Of a DNA stretch of 64,000 nt, positions 34,774 through 43,951 are shown in pieces. The translations under genes were made by a program, and so were the position numbers. Origin of the DNA: Deferribacteres bacterium (GTDB taxonomy: Bacteria; Zhuqueibacterota; Zhuqueibacteria; Zhuqueibacterales; Geothermadaptataceae); NCBI GenBank assembly GCA_020633655.1, contig JACKDF010000004.1:124001-188000 (forward strand), given 5' to 3'. Every line of letters starts with the position of its first letter. Within the stretch, counting starts at the first letter, position 1. The notes under the pieces were generated by a model. That model saw only the letters and a list, made by a program, of their open reading frames with translations, was not told the DNA's origin and did not search any database.

Positions 34774-37038
34774 ATGCGTTGGAGCTTAGAAAAAATTTTA
34801 CTTGTCGCGAAGAAATTAAACCGACAAAACCTTCTAATTTTAAGATTTTCGAGAGTCCAAAAATTAGTCTTATTAACCGCGCTTCCGCTCCTGTGTTACA
34901 TTTTTATTGAAGTCATTTTTTTCACAATCCTTGGGCAAACGACGGAAACCAGTTCCAAATTAGGCCTTTTATTTGGCGGATCCTTGCTCACCATCGGTGT
35001 TGTGTTTTTTCCTGTACGCCAGCTTATACATGACCTTAATCAGGACAATACTCCGAATGAAAAACCGCCAGAGGCGAATTATGCCACAACTTCCGAGGAG
35101 AGTTATTGGGATATCGTATCAGTGAAAGTTGACCGTCTTGTTACAGGCTCCTTCGATTTGGAAAGTTATGAACAGAACAGCTCGAATATTAATAATTCCA
35201 TTCTGCATCCTTCTGAAAAAACGAAGGCTGATGATCCTTTATTGGCTGGCTTAGATGTCCTGGAAAAACAATTGCAAATTATAGGCGAGCAGGCGAAAGC
35301 CATAACCGAAGATGATCTGCAAAATCCTTCTCTCGCACTGAAAACTGAAGGTGAACTTGGCCATAGATTCGCCAGCCTCGTAGAATATGTGCACAATTTA
35401 CACGAGCAATCTACGCAACTTGTCACTGGGGATTTCATCGATGACATAAAATTAGCATCAGAAGCAGCGAATACACAAGGCATCCGTGCTGATATAAATA
35501 CGGTTGCTCTTCAAATGAAGGCTCTTCTCATTCGTGCAAAAAAGATAGCTGCCGGGCAGTTTGACATGAATGAAGTTGAAGAAGCGCTGAATGCTGGTGT
35601 CGAAGTTATGGAAGCTGCAAAGGTAGAAAACGCAGAAAATGGGCCGCTCCACGCTGTTTTCGATCAAATTGAAAGCCGTTGCCGTTTACTGACTTTGCAA
35701 GCGCGCACTCTTTCTCGCGATGAATTGGATGCCATAATATTGGAAAATGAGATTGAAGGGGAGCTGGGAGAAGCTTTTCATGCACTGATACAAAACTTAA
35801 AACGTGCCGCAATCCAAATCAATGCCCTGGCGGATGGGGATTTGACCAATCCTTCGTTGCAACCGCAGGAAACCGATTTAGTGAATGAAGATAGGGAAGA
35901 GGAAAGGGAAAGTGCACGTATTCTCACTTCGAGCATTCAACGTACAGCGATCAATTTTAAAAAAGTTCTGGATGAAATTGTTGCGTTAATCGATGGTGCG
36001 AAACAGGGAAATCTGTTTCTGCGTGCAGAGACCAATCAGTACGACGGCGTATTCAAAGTCGTTTGTGAGCATCTCAACGACTTATTGCAAGCCATTGAAA
36101 CTCCGTTGGAAGAAATTGGCATGGTGTTTACACGACTTTCTATGAATGACCTGACAGCTCGTGTCGATGGTGAATTTCATGGCAGTTTTACACTGTTGCA
36201 GCAGGCTTTAAACTTCACAATCGAAAATTTTCAGAAGAATATTGCGAATATAAGTTTTAATGCACAGAATCTCGCCGCTTCAGCAGAAGAATTTGCTGTC
36301 ATTAGTGAAAACTTGGCCCTAAACGCTACCAACACCGCAGAACAATCAACCACTGTTTCAGAAACATCGGAGCAAATTGGTCGCAATATTAAATCTGTGG
36401 CCGTTGGTACCTCGGAAATGAGTCACAGCATTCGTGAAATCGCTTCAAATGCGCACAGAGCCTCCGATGTAGCACACGACGCACAAAGCCAGGCAAAACT
36501 CGCAAATCAAACGATCCACCGGCTCAATGATAGCAGTACGAATATCAATCAGGTTATCAAAATTATATCGGATATTGCGGCACAAACCCGGTTGTTGGCC
36601 TTAAACGCAACAATCGAATCAGCCCGGGCGGGGGAAGCCGGGAAAGGTTTTGCCGTTGTTGCCAACGAGGTCAAACAACTGTCCGATGAGACTGCAAGGG
36701 CGACAGAGACGATTCGGGAACGGATCGAGAGCATCCAGAATGATACGAATGCAAGCATCACGGTAATTGATGATGTGGGCAAAATCATTGATCAGATAAC
36801 CGACATCTCGAACAATATTGCCAGTGCGGTGGAAGAACAGAGCGTCACCACTTCAGAAATTCAGCGTAGTATTGATGAATCCGGAAATGGTGTCCAGGAA
36901 ATCACAAAAAATATAATCAATGTCTCGCAAACAGCCCAGAATACAAGCAATGGAGCAGCAGAAACCCGGACAACATCGCAGGAGTTGGCGAGAATGGCCG
37001 CTGCACTACAAGAACTCGCTGAGCAATTCTCCTTTTAA
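34774..37038 (+). CDS. Methyl-accepting chemotaxis protein without periplasmic sensor
   Basis: A 754-residue chemoreceptor. Two hydrophobic segments (about 28-50 and 62-80) are joined by only about ten residues, so no extracytoplasmic ligand domain exists. The cytoplasmic region from about 110 to 440 contains repeated HAMP-like helical modules (units such as LLTLQARTLSRDELD, EIEGELGEAFHALI, QINALADGDLTNPSL). The C-terminal signalling hairpin carries the tip IAAQTRLLALNATIESARAGEAGKGFAVVANEV at about 594-625, given here in part only as RLLALNATIESARAGEAG. ATG 34774 lies eight bases after GGAGA; an in-frame TTG upstream is rejected. It is followed 16 bases later by a paralogous receptor. Confidence 0.88.
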   Translation: MRWSLEKILLVAKKLNRQNLLILRFSRVQKLVLLTALPLLCYIFIEVIFFTILGQTTETSSKLGLLFGGSLLTIGVVFFPVRQLIHDLNQDNTPNEKPPEANYATTSEESYWDIVSVKVDRLVTGSFDLESYEQNSSNINNSILHPSEKTKADDPLLAGLDVLEKQLQIIGEQAKAITEDDLQNPSLALKTEGELGHRFASLVEYVHNLHEQSTQLVTGDFIDDIKLASEAANTQGIRADINTVALQMKALLIRAKKIAAGQFDMNEVEEALNAGVEVMEAAKVENAENGPLHAVFDQIESRCRLLTLQARTLSRDELDAIILENEIEGELGEAFHALIQNLKRAAIQINALADGDLTNPSLQPQETDLVNEDREEERESARILTSSIQRTAINFKKVLDEIVALIDGAKQGNLFLRAETNQYDGVFKVVCEHLNDLLQAIETPLEEIGMVFTRLSMNDLTARVDGEFHGSFTLLQQALNFTIENFQKNIANISFNAQNLAASAEEFAVISENLALNATNTAEQSTTVSETSEQIGRNIKSVAVGTSEMSHSIREIASNAHRASDVAHDAQSQAKLANQTIHRLNDSSTNINQVIKIISDIAAQTRLLALNATIESARAGEAGKGFAVVANEVKQLSDETARATETIRERIESIQNDTNASITVIDDVGKIIDQITDISNNIASAVEEQSVTTSEIQRSIDESGNGVQEITKNIINVSQTAQNTSNGAAETRTTSQELARMAAALQELAEQFSF

Positions 37039-37054
37039 AACGGGAACAATTAAA

Positions 37055-40000
37055 ATGCTGAAATTACATACGATTCGAAAAAAACTCATTCTTTATTTTC
37101 TTCTCATCTCAATTGTTCCCCTTTTAATTTTAGGTGGATATAATGTTGTCATAACCTCGAGTAATCTTGAGAACACAGCCATTAACAACCTGCAGGATAA
37201 GTCGGATGAAAAGGTTGCATTACTACAGGCGAGTCTGAGAAAAGTTGAGAATGATCTGCGTTTTCTAAGTACCAGTTTTGCTATCAATAATCTCATGGAA
37301 GCTTTTGTCTTTGATGATCCCGATGAGATAAATTACTGGTCCGATGCAACCGCAAATATGTACTTAAGCTTTTCACAAAACAATGATCGTTACAAGAAAA
37401 TTCGATATATAAATGAAAACGGTGATGAGATTGTTCGAATCGATTGCGATGGCAGGAAGAGTTGGATTGTCTCGAAAGCTGAACGAAAAAACAGAAGCCG
37501 GCAACCATTTTTTAGTGAAGTAACGAAAGTCCAACCAGGAACGATTTATTCTTCCCGTTTAGCTTTGGAAACCGAAGACGGCCTTGTGACAAAGCCTTTT
37601 GTGCCTCTAATGCAGTATGCCACACCCGTATTTGATGAGGATGGAACGGGACATGGTATCGTTGTACTGGACGTTTATGCAGCATCATTTCTCAATCCCT
37701 TTCAAATGATGAATTCAGGAAACGCACTCTTGGTAAATCATGAGGGGTTTTTTCTTGCTCATCCTGATAGCGCGTTGGCGTGGGGATTTCAATTAGATAA
37801 ACCTGCAAATACGATAAAGTCGGAAGTTGATTCGATTACGTTTAAGATGATGGTCGCTGCCCAAACTGGTATTGCGGACGCAGGAAATGGTAAGATCCTG
37901 TCTTACAGCCCGGTGTACTACCAGCCCTCTGATTCAACGCGATATTGGATAGCTGTCATCGAAGAATCGGAAGAGGTCATCTATGCTGCTGTGCACTCGT
38001 TCATCAAATCACTTCTCGTCATTATTCTGGCCATCGGATTTATCGTTTTTCTGATTTCCAGTCTCATCAGTAAAAGCTTCAGTCGCCCCATCTCAGAAAC
38101 GGTGGAAGTGATAACAAAAATCGCAAATGGAAATTTGCATCAGCCTAAGTTGCTCACCAATTCGAAAGATGAAATTGGGGAACTGGCAAAAGCTTGTAAT
38201 AAAATGCTGGATGGTTTTGGACAAGTGGTGGAGAAAGCAAACGATATTGCCGCTGGTAAACTTGGAGCGATCGCATTAGAGGAAGCGATTGAAAATGGTG
38301 AATCGGTTGAAGCCGCAGCGATCCGACTGGCTAATGCAGAGATGTATGGTCTGCATGGAGATTTGGCAGAGGCCTTTCTAAAAATGCTGCAACAGCTAAA
38401 AATCTTGACCGTTCAGGCTCGTTTTATTGCTGCAGATGCCCTTGCTCATCCAGCATTGCAACACCAGCAGCGCGGTGAATTGGGAGAGGCTTTCAATGAA
38501 ATGGTGCAAAATCTGAAAATTCTTGCTCAACGCGCCAACAATATCGCTGATGGAAAATTGAAAACACGAACTGCAACGAATCATTCCGGCGAGGTTGCGG
38601 AAGGAGTACTTGGAAGTGCCTTCAAAAAAATGCAAACGCAACTTACGGAGTTGGTCTACCGGGCAGAGGAAATCGCAGCTGGTAAGTTGGGGGCTGAACA
38701 GGCAGAGGCAAGAATGAATGCCGGTGAGCCTATTGAAAAAGCTGTATTGGTTCACTCAAATCAAAAAGGGGATTTGGAAGAAGCTTTTGATGCAATGCAA
38801 AGCCGGTTACGATTGCTTACTGTGCAAGCGCGGCTTATCGCGAAAGACGAGCTGCACAACCCTGCTTTAAAGGTTGTGCAAGAAGGCGAGCTGGGTTCCG
38901 CCTTTAAGGGCATGTTGACAAACCTGTTGCATTCTGCAAAAAAAATGGATGCTGTTGCAGTTGGGGACCTGGAAAATTCGATTTTAAAATCCAGCAGTGG
39001 AAAAAATGAATCAAAAGGTGTACTTGGATCAAGTGTAAACAAAACGGTCACCGTTTTGCATAATATCGTCCATGAAATAGACGTGTTAATCAAAGCTGCA
39101 CGTTCCGGAAATCTTTCCATGCGTGCCCGTGAGGAAAATTATGAGGGGACTTACAAACAACTTTGCCAGGGAATCAATGCAATGCTGGAGGCTTTTGATA
39201 ACCCGATCACGACTATTTCACGGATTCTCAATTCTGTTGCCGAAAATGATTTAACCGTACATGTTGATGGCAAGTTTGATGGCTCGTTTGAAACATTGCA
39301 GGAGGGTGTGAACAAAACGATTCACAATTTACGAACGAGTATAACGAACATTGCGGGGAATGCGCGAAATCTGGCTACATCCTCAGAAGAATTTACTGCT
39401 ATCAGTGAGATGATGGCAACAAATGCTGTCCAAACAGCACATCAGTCCAGCACTGTTTCCTCGGCATCAGAACGAATTAGTCAAAGTGTGAACATGGTTG
39501 CAAATGGTACCTCAGAGATGAACCATGCCATAAAAGAAATTTCCGTGAGTGCACATAAAGCCGCTTCAATTGCCGAAGACGCAGCAAAATATGCCCTTGC
39601 CGCTGGCCGAACAATCACAAAACTTGATGAGAGCAGTAAAGAGATCGAGCAAGTCGTTAAAATCATTTCTGATATTGCTGCACAAACACGCCTTCTTGCG
39701 CTCAATGCAACAATTGAATCAGCCCGTGCAGGAACTGCAGGTAAGGGATTTGCTGTAGTGGCGAATGAGGTTAAGACACTGGCAGATCAGACGACCGAAG
39801 CAACGGATTCGATACGTGAACGAATCGAAAAAATTCAGAATGAGACTCAGGAAACCGTGACCGTTATTCATGACATTAGTAATGTAATTGAAAATGTCAG
39901 CAAATTATCGGTTACTATCGCAAGTGCTGTTGAGGAGCAATCTGTTGCCACTTCCGACATTCTGGGCAGTGTCAATGATGCAGCGAATGGTGTAAGCGAA

Positions 40001-40138
40001 ATAACTCTGAATATCACCGGAGTTGCTCAAGCTGCTGAAAGCACTAGCTCGGGTGCCACTGATTCAAAATCGAGCTCACGGGAACTGGCTCGAATGGCTT
40101 CCGCATTGCAAACCATGGTGGAACAGTTTAAATATTAA
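37055..40138 (+). CDS. Methyl-accepting chemotaxis protein with Cache-like sensor and HAMP-like array
   Basis: A 1,027-residue chemoreceptor. TM1 is at about 11-29, a periplasmic dCache-like domain at about 30-312 (YKKIRYINENGDEIVRID, GIVVLDVYAASFL, NHEGFFLAHPD), and TM2 at about 316-336. A canonical HAMP follows (SRPISETVEVITKIANGNL), then an array to about residue 700 of related modules containing GELGEAF or GDLxEAF, LTVQARxIAxD and NNIADGKL-like units. The conserved signalling tip sits near 870-905. The modules match those of the preceding receptor, so the pair probably arose by duplication followed by loss or gain of the sensor. The ATG at 37055 begins the first transmembrane segment; an upstream in-frame extension lies inside the other gene. 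Confidence 0.88.
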   Translation: MLKLHTIRKKLILYFLLISIVPLLILGGYNVVITSSNLENTAINNLQDKSDEKVALLQASLRKVENDLRFLSTSFAINNLMEAFVFDDPDEINYWSDATANMYLSFSQNNDRYKKIRYINENGDEIVRIDCDGRKSWIVSKAERKNRSRQPFFSEVTKVQPGTIYSSRLALETEDGLVTKPFVPLMQYATPVFDEDGTGHGIVVLDVYAASFLNPFQMMNSGNALLVNHEGFFLAHPDSALAWGFQLDKPANTIKSEVDSITFKMMVAAQTGIADAGNGKILSYSPVYYQPSDSTRYWIAVIEESEEVIYAAVHSFIKSLLVIILAIGFIVFLISSLISKSFSRPISETVEVITKIANGNLHQPKLLTNSKDEIGELAKACNKMLDGFGQVVEKANDIAAGKLGAIALEEAIENGESVEAAAIRLANAEMYGLHGDLAEAFLKMLQQLKILTVQARFIAADALAHPALQHQQRGELGEAFNEMVQNLKILAQRANNIADGKLKTRTATNHSGEVAEGVLGSAFKKMQTQLTELVYRAEEIAAGKLGAEQAEARMNAGEPIEKAVLVHSNQKGDLEEAFDAMQSRLRLLTVQARLIAKDELHNPALKVVQEGELGSAFKGMLTNLLHSAKKMDAVAVGDLENSILKSSSGKNESKGVLGSSVNKTVTVLHNIVHEIDVLIKAARSGNLSMRAREENYEGTYKQLCQGINAMLEAFDNPITTISRILNSVAENDLTVHVDGKFDGSFETLQEGVNKTIHNLRTSITNIAGNARNLATSSEEFTAISEMMATNAVQTAHQSSTVSSASERISQSVNMVANGTSEMNHAIKEISVSAHKAASIAEDAAKYALAAGRTITKLDESSKEIEQVVKIISDIAAQTRLLALNATIESARAGTAGKGFAVVANEVKTLADQTTEATDSIRERIEKIQNETQETVTVIHDISNVIENVSKLSVTIASAVEEQSVATSDILGSVNDAANGVSEITLNITGVAQAAESTSSGATDSKSSSRELARMASALQTMVEQFKY

Positions 40139-40376
40139 ACTGCATTCGGGTGAAATAGAAATCGGTGCATTTTATAAAATGTTGCAAATATAAAATGCTT
40201 GTGGGGATATTTTCCTTGCGCAAATTTCAGCTCGTCCTTCTATATTTCTATTATAGTTATGGCTAAAACCTCTTGATTTTTACAACGCGAGCAATTACTT
40301 TGAATGTCCCTGATCACATCTGATTTCGTGTGAACAGGTTGTTAAGGAATGATTCAACATTACAGGAGTGGCTTCT

Positions 40377-41447
40377 ATGTTTGGTTTGATAATGGCGGGT
40401 GGTACCGGAACACGATTTTGGCCTAAAAGTAGAGAACAATTTCCAAAACAATTGCTGAAAATTCATGGTGAACGGACCATGATTCAGCAAACGATAGACC
40501 GGCTTGAACCGCTTATCGAACTGAAAAATATTTTCATCGTTGCATTACCCATTCACAAAGATAAAATCCTCGAACAACTCCCTGGTTTACCTGAAAAAAA
40601 TATAATTGTTGAGCCTCTTGGAAAAAATACCGCCCCCTGTATTGGGTTAGGTGCGCTGTTTTTGCGTAAGATTGATCCGGAGGCAGTTATGGCTGTTTTG
40701 CCTGCCGATCATTTGATTCTTAATGAAAAGCAATTCATAGACGATCTTGCGCACGCCGGTGCATTAGCGAAAAAATCCAATGCCCTTATAACTCTTGGTA
40801 TTCAACCTACTTTTCCTGCCACCGGGTACGGATATATTCAATACGACAACAAACAAATCGAAGAGGGAGATCACAAAGCCTATAAAGTGAAGGCGTTTGC
40901 TGAGAAACCCAACTTTGAAACAGCCTGTCGATTCATGGATAGTGGCGATTTTCTGTGGAATAGTGGCTGTTTTGTCTGGAAGGCTGAGACAATTTTGAAT
41001 GAAATTGAGCTGCACCTGCCGACGATGGCTGATGGTTTGGATGATGTCGATAAGGCTATTGGTACCTCTGAAGAGGAAGAAACTATTGAGCGTGTTTATA
41101 AACAAATCCGCAATATCAGCATCGATTATGGCGTGATGGAGCAAAGCGAAAATGTGTATGTCATTCCAGGTGATTTTGGTTGGAATGATGTTGGGACCTG
41201 GAGCGAAGTTTATAAGATTCGCAACAAGGACGCTGATGGCAATGTCACTTCTGATAAACACATTTTAATCGACTCAAATGGTTGTCTGGTGGAGGGTAAT
41301 GATAAAGTAATCGCGTTGGTCGGTATGCAGGATACGATTGTAGTAGATACGGAAGACGCAATGTTGATATGCCCAAAGGATCGAAGCCAGGATGTCCGTC
41401 AGGTAATCGATATGCTCAAGCGCAAGAAATATATGGATTTGCTATAG
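40377..41447 (+). CDS. manC: Mannose-1-phosphate guanylyltransferase
   Basis: A 356-residue cytoplasmic enzyme making GDP-mannose from GTP and mannose-1-phosphate. It shows the nucleotide-binding signature GLIMAGGTGTRFWPKSRE at the N-terminus, EPLGKNTAPCIGLGA, VLPADHLI, the sugar-binding AEKPN and FLWNSGCFVW. It is the short form without a fused phosphomannose isomerase. ATG 40377 lies eight bases after AGGAG; a GTG nine bases earlier overlaps that site and is rejected. Its product is the substrate of Gmd encoded at the left of the window, although the genes are 39 kb apart. The next small gene starts at or just after its stop. Confidence 0.94.
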   Translation: MFGLIMAGGTGTRFWPKSREQFPKQLLKIHGERTMIQQTIDRLEPLIELKNIFIVALPIHKDKILEQLPGLPEKNIIVEPLGKNTAPCIGLGALFLRKIDPEAVMAVLPADHLILNEKQFIDDLAHAGALAKKSNALITLGIQPTFPATGYGYIQYDNKQIEEGDHKAYKVKAFAEKPNFETACRFMDSGDFLWNSGCFVWKAETILNEIELHLPTMADGLDDVDKAIGTSEEEETIERVYKQIRNISIDYGVMEQSENVYVIPGDFGWNDVGTWSEVYKIRNKDADGNVTSDKHILIDSNGCLVEGNDKVIALVGMQDTIVVDTEDAMLICPKDRSQDVRQVIDMLKRKKYMDLL

Positions 41448-41461
41448 TGGCCTCATCGAAT

Positions 41462-41722
41462 ATGAACGAAGATGAAATATTAAAAGCATTGGAAGAGCTG
41501 ACCACACGGCTTGGCTTCAAGTTGCGTTATGAGAAAGGGGATTTTGCCGGTGGTGGGTGCCGGGTTGGATCGGAAAAAATGATTATTATTAATAATTCAT
41601 TGCTTGACTCACAAAAAATTGCGATAATTGCGAAGGAACTGGCGAAACTCGATTTGGACGACACATTTTTAGTTCCTGAAATCCGTGAAATAATAGAAAA
41701 CGGCAAGCGTTTAGAAAATTGA
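41462..41722 (+). CDS. Small conserved-looking protein of unknown function
   Basis: An 86-residue soluble protein without recognised domain. It has a helical start (EDEILKALEELTTRLGFKLRYE), a glycine-rich turn (GDFAGGGCRVG), a strand EKMIIINNS and a helical C-terminus. An alternative GTG start at 41447 overlaps the manC stop and would add five residues; neither has a strong ribosome site. The tight fit between manC and ptsN, and the absence of biased codons, support it being a real gene in the operon. I do not recognise the family. Confidence 0.6.
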   Translation: MNEDEILKALEELTTRLGFKLRYEKGDFAGGGCRVGSEKMIIINNSLLDSQKIAIIAKELAKLDLDDTFLVPEIREIIENGKRLEN

Positions 41723-41733
41723 TTGGAGGCTGA

Positions 41734-42192
41734 ATGGCTATTGATGATTTGATTTCCTATTTCAGGGAGGACCTTTTCTTCGCTGATTTTATTGCGGAGA
41801 CAAAAGAGGATGCATTGGATAAGCTTGTGGAGAAGTTTGTTGATGCCGGGATTATTAAAAACAAAGAATTGGTTTCTGAGATGCTGCATCGTCGTGAAAG
41901 CATTGGCAGCACCGGAATTGGTAAGGGGATAGCAGTGCCACACGGTCGAACTACTGCCGCGCCAAATCTTACGATTGCGTTTGCAAAAGTAAGCGATGGT
42001 CTGGAATGGGATTCCCTCGATGGACAACCCGTTCATCTTATTTTTGTTGTTGTCGCCCCACCGTTTGAAGAAAATAATTTGTATCTGCCTGTTCTTGGTC
42101 GCCTCGTTGAATTTTTAAGTAAAGAATCAAATCGTGATCGTTTAAAAGATGTTACCTCTTACGATGAGTTCAAAGAATTATTAACTGAATAA
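41734..42192 (+). CDS. ptsN: PTS EIIA domain protein (EIIA-Ntr/fructose type)
   Basis: A 152-residue single-domain phosphotransferase protein. The phospho-accepting histidine is His70 in GIGKGIAVPHGR, the standard EIIA fructose/Ntr motif, and VHLIFVVVAP plus a helical C-terminus match the fold. With no PTS permease nearby it is more likely regulatory (PtsN-like) than a sugar transport component. GGAGG precedes the ATG by six bases. It sits between the small unknown gene and a zinc-ribbon protein gene in one apparent operon. Confidence 0.88.
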   Translation: MAIDDLISYFREDLFFADFIAETKEDALDKLVEKFVDAGIIKNKELVSEMLHRRESIGSTGIGKGIAVPHGRTTAAPNLTIAFAKVSDGLEWDSLDGQPVHLIFVVVAPPFEENNLYLPVLGRLVEFLSKESNRDRLKDVTSYDEFKELLTE

Positions 42193-42204
42193 GTAGAAAG
42201 CATA

Positions 42205-42543
42205 ATGAGAAATCAACTTGAAAAATTGGTCGCCCTTCAGGACCTCGACTTGATGATACAAGAATTAAAGGAAGTTCAGGAACTCGGTTTCGAAGTAAAA
42301 ACCGAAAGCTCGGAAACCTTAAAAAATGCACGCGATGAAATGACAGCAAAAATTCCAAGACCGCTTTTGGGAAATTATGAGCGTTTGCGCAAACGCTATA
42401 AGCGTGCAATCGTGCCTATAAAAGATGACAAATGCCTCGGCTGTTTCATGAAATTACCAACCTATTTGCTGACCCACATGCAACGGGATGAACAGGTTAT
42501 CACCTGTGAAGGATGTGGTCGAATCCTCTACTGGCTAATGTGA
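42205..42543 (+). CDS. Short C4 zinc-ribbon protein
   Basis: A 112-residue protein. Residues 1-65 are helical and coiled-coil-like (LEKLVALQDLDLMIQELKEV). The C-terminus holds two Cys pairs, C-x-x-C in KCLGCF and C-x-x-C in TCEGCGRILYW, forming the C4-type zinc ribbon found in CT398-like proteins. It is about half the usual length of that family because the long coiled coil is shortened. Function is not known; nucleic-acid binding or scaffolding is typical speculation. It closes the manC operon. Confidence 0.75.
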   Translation: MRNQLEKLVALQDLDLMIQELKEVQELGFEVKTESSETLKNARDEMTAKIPRPLLGNYERLRKRYKRAIVPIKDDKCLGCFMKLPTYLLTHMQRDEQVITCEGCGRILYWLM

Positions 42544-42591
42544 AAAAAACTATCCAGTCTTTCGGTTAGGAATAAAATTAACCCGGCAACT

Positions 42592-43440
42592 TTACGGTAG
42601 TAAGTGGCTCGTTTGTGAAGAGGAAATCATTCGTAAGAGAAGTTCATGGATTTTCTCAACTTCAGATTGCGGGGGGGATGCTTCTCCATTAAGGAGATAG
42701 AGTCTGCTGCTTAGATAATTAAACATGTCTTGCCGGGCGACCAATGGCCGGTATTCATATTCTCGATTACGTTTGTTCTTCGGGGACATTTCAAAAGAAT
42801 AATCACCAAGAGGCGTCATGAAGGTAAATGGATTTTGAGGTGAAATGATTTTTTCACTTAGAAAGCCAGTTTTGCTCATTTGCTGCAGATTTTCTCTTAG
42901 TTGCAAGAAAGTTAGCAATTGTGTTGAGTCAAGTCCTTCATAAATTTCCCTACCCGTTGCATGCTCATTTTCCCAAATAATATTTAAAATATCCATTTCC
43001 ATCTGTGATGGAATGGGAAGTTCGCTCACGTTCCGTGGCCTGTTTTTGTAGTTTCTCAGAGCGTTGGCTCCGAACCGTGTTAGTCCTGTTATATTTAGTA
43101 AGGCTGGTCTGTCAAGTTGGTCCTGGCTGAGTCTCGCACCGACATAGTCGCGATCGATTTGCTGCTCCAGTTTTTCTTGCGCTGAAAGTCTAAAATCCAG
43201 CGTAGATGCGTCGGAAAAACGGTTTATATTCATTGTAGCATTATGCCGATGATAGCGCCAGACCATGGTATCGAGAATGGAGTGCCAGAGAATGAATTTT
43301 TCGAGGGAAATCGAATCCGTTCCTGCTAAAATCTCACGAATTGGTGCTTGACTTTGCACTATCTCTTCGGATTGCTGGGCTGCCAGATTTGCAGAAAAAA
43401 ATATGAAAAGATAAAAGATGCAGCTCGGTATTCGTTTCAT
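42592..43440 (-). CDS. Exported protein with a BlaI-like winged-helix segment
   Basis: A 282-residue protein with a clear signal peptide (MKRIPSCIFYLFIFFSANLAAQ). The first half is helical and of unknown family. Residues about 140-205 (PSQMEMDILNIIWENEHATG, REIYEGLDSTQLLTFLQLREN, LQQMSKTGFLSEKI) follow the pattern of the BlaI/MecI winged-helix repressors (x-E-x-x-I-L-x-x-L-W-E...ATGREI...L-x-x-L-x-x-M...GxL). A DNA-binding fold on an exported protein is unexpected, so it may serve protein-protein contact in the periplasm. The gene is monocistronic and transcribed divergently from cutA. The fold assignment is a reading of motif pattern, not a search result. Confidence 0.6.
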   Translation of the reverse strand: MKRIPSCIFYLFIFFSANLAAQQSEEIVQSQAPIREILAGTDSISLEKFILWHSILDTMVWRYHRHNATMNINRFSDASTLDFRLSAQEKLEQQIDRDYVGARLSQDQLDRPALLNITGLTRFGANALRNYKNRPRNVSELPIPSQMEMDILNIIWENEHATGREIYEGLDSTQLLTFLQLRENLQQMSKTGFLSEKIISPQNPFTFMTPLGDYSFEMSPKNKRNREYEYRPLVARQDMFNYLSSRLYLLNGEASPPQSEVEKIHELLLRMISSSQTSHLLP

Positions 43441-43594
43441 TTCGTTTATGATGTTAACATTGATAAAGGATAGCGCTTGCTTTTTAGCATTGATTAAAAT
43501 AGTTTAGACCTTTGTTTTTCAGACAGAAGTTTAGGGAAAAATGGCTTAATTTTCTAATAAATTTTTGATTTCCTGGAATGGACAAAATCAAATT

Positions 43595-43951
43595 ATGACT
43601 GAAAATTTTCAGCCTGGTGCGAAAGCACAGGCACTAGTGGCATTTTCAACAGTGAACAACCATGAAAGTGCACAGAAAATTGCACATGAATTAATTCAGC
43701 AGCATCTTGCCGCATGCGTGAATATTGTACCAGGAGTTGAGTCGATTTATTTCTGGGATAATGACGTTTGCGAAGATAACGAATTGCTGCTGATCATCAA
43801 AACCACAACTGCGAATATCGAAAAGATAAAAGAAATATTACCCCAAATACATCCCTACAAAGTGCCTGAACTTGTTTTTTTACCTGTTGTTAACGGCTTG
43901 TCTGATTATTTGAACTGGATATTTGAAGTTACGGAAAAGAATGATGGTTGA
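43595..43951 (+). CDS. cutA: Divalent-cation tolerance protein CutA
   Basis: A 118-residue CutA-family protein, normally a very stable cytoplasmic trimer. Family motifs are VAFSTVNNHESAQKIAHELI, LAACVNIVPGVESIYFWD, ELLLIIKTT and YKVPELVFLPV. ATG 43595 is chosen because it gives the usual length; an upstream in-frame start adds ten residues without family similarity. Its stop lies inside the start of the next gene, so the two are coupled. The physiological role of CutA is still unsettled despite the name. Confidence 0.93.
   Translation: MTENFQPGAKAQALVAFSTVNNHESAQKIAHELIQQHLAACVNIVPGVESIYFWDNDVCEDNELLLIIKTTTANIEKIKEILPQIHPYKVPELVFLPVVNGLSDYLNWIFEVTEKNDG

Noticed and set aside
40139..40376. 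Possible promoter or small gene before manC
   Set aside because: Only a loose TATAGT-like -10 could be seen, with no convincing -35 or sigma-54 match and no supported small frame.
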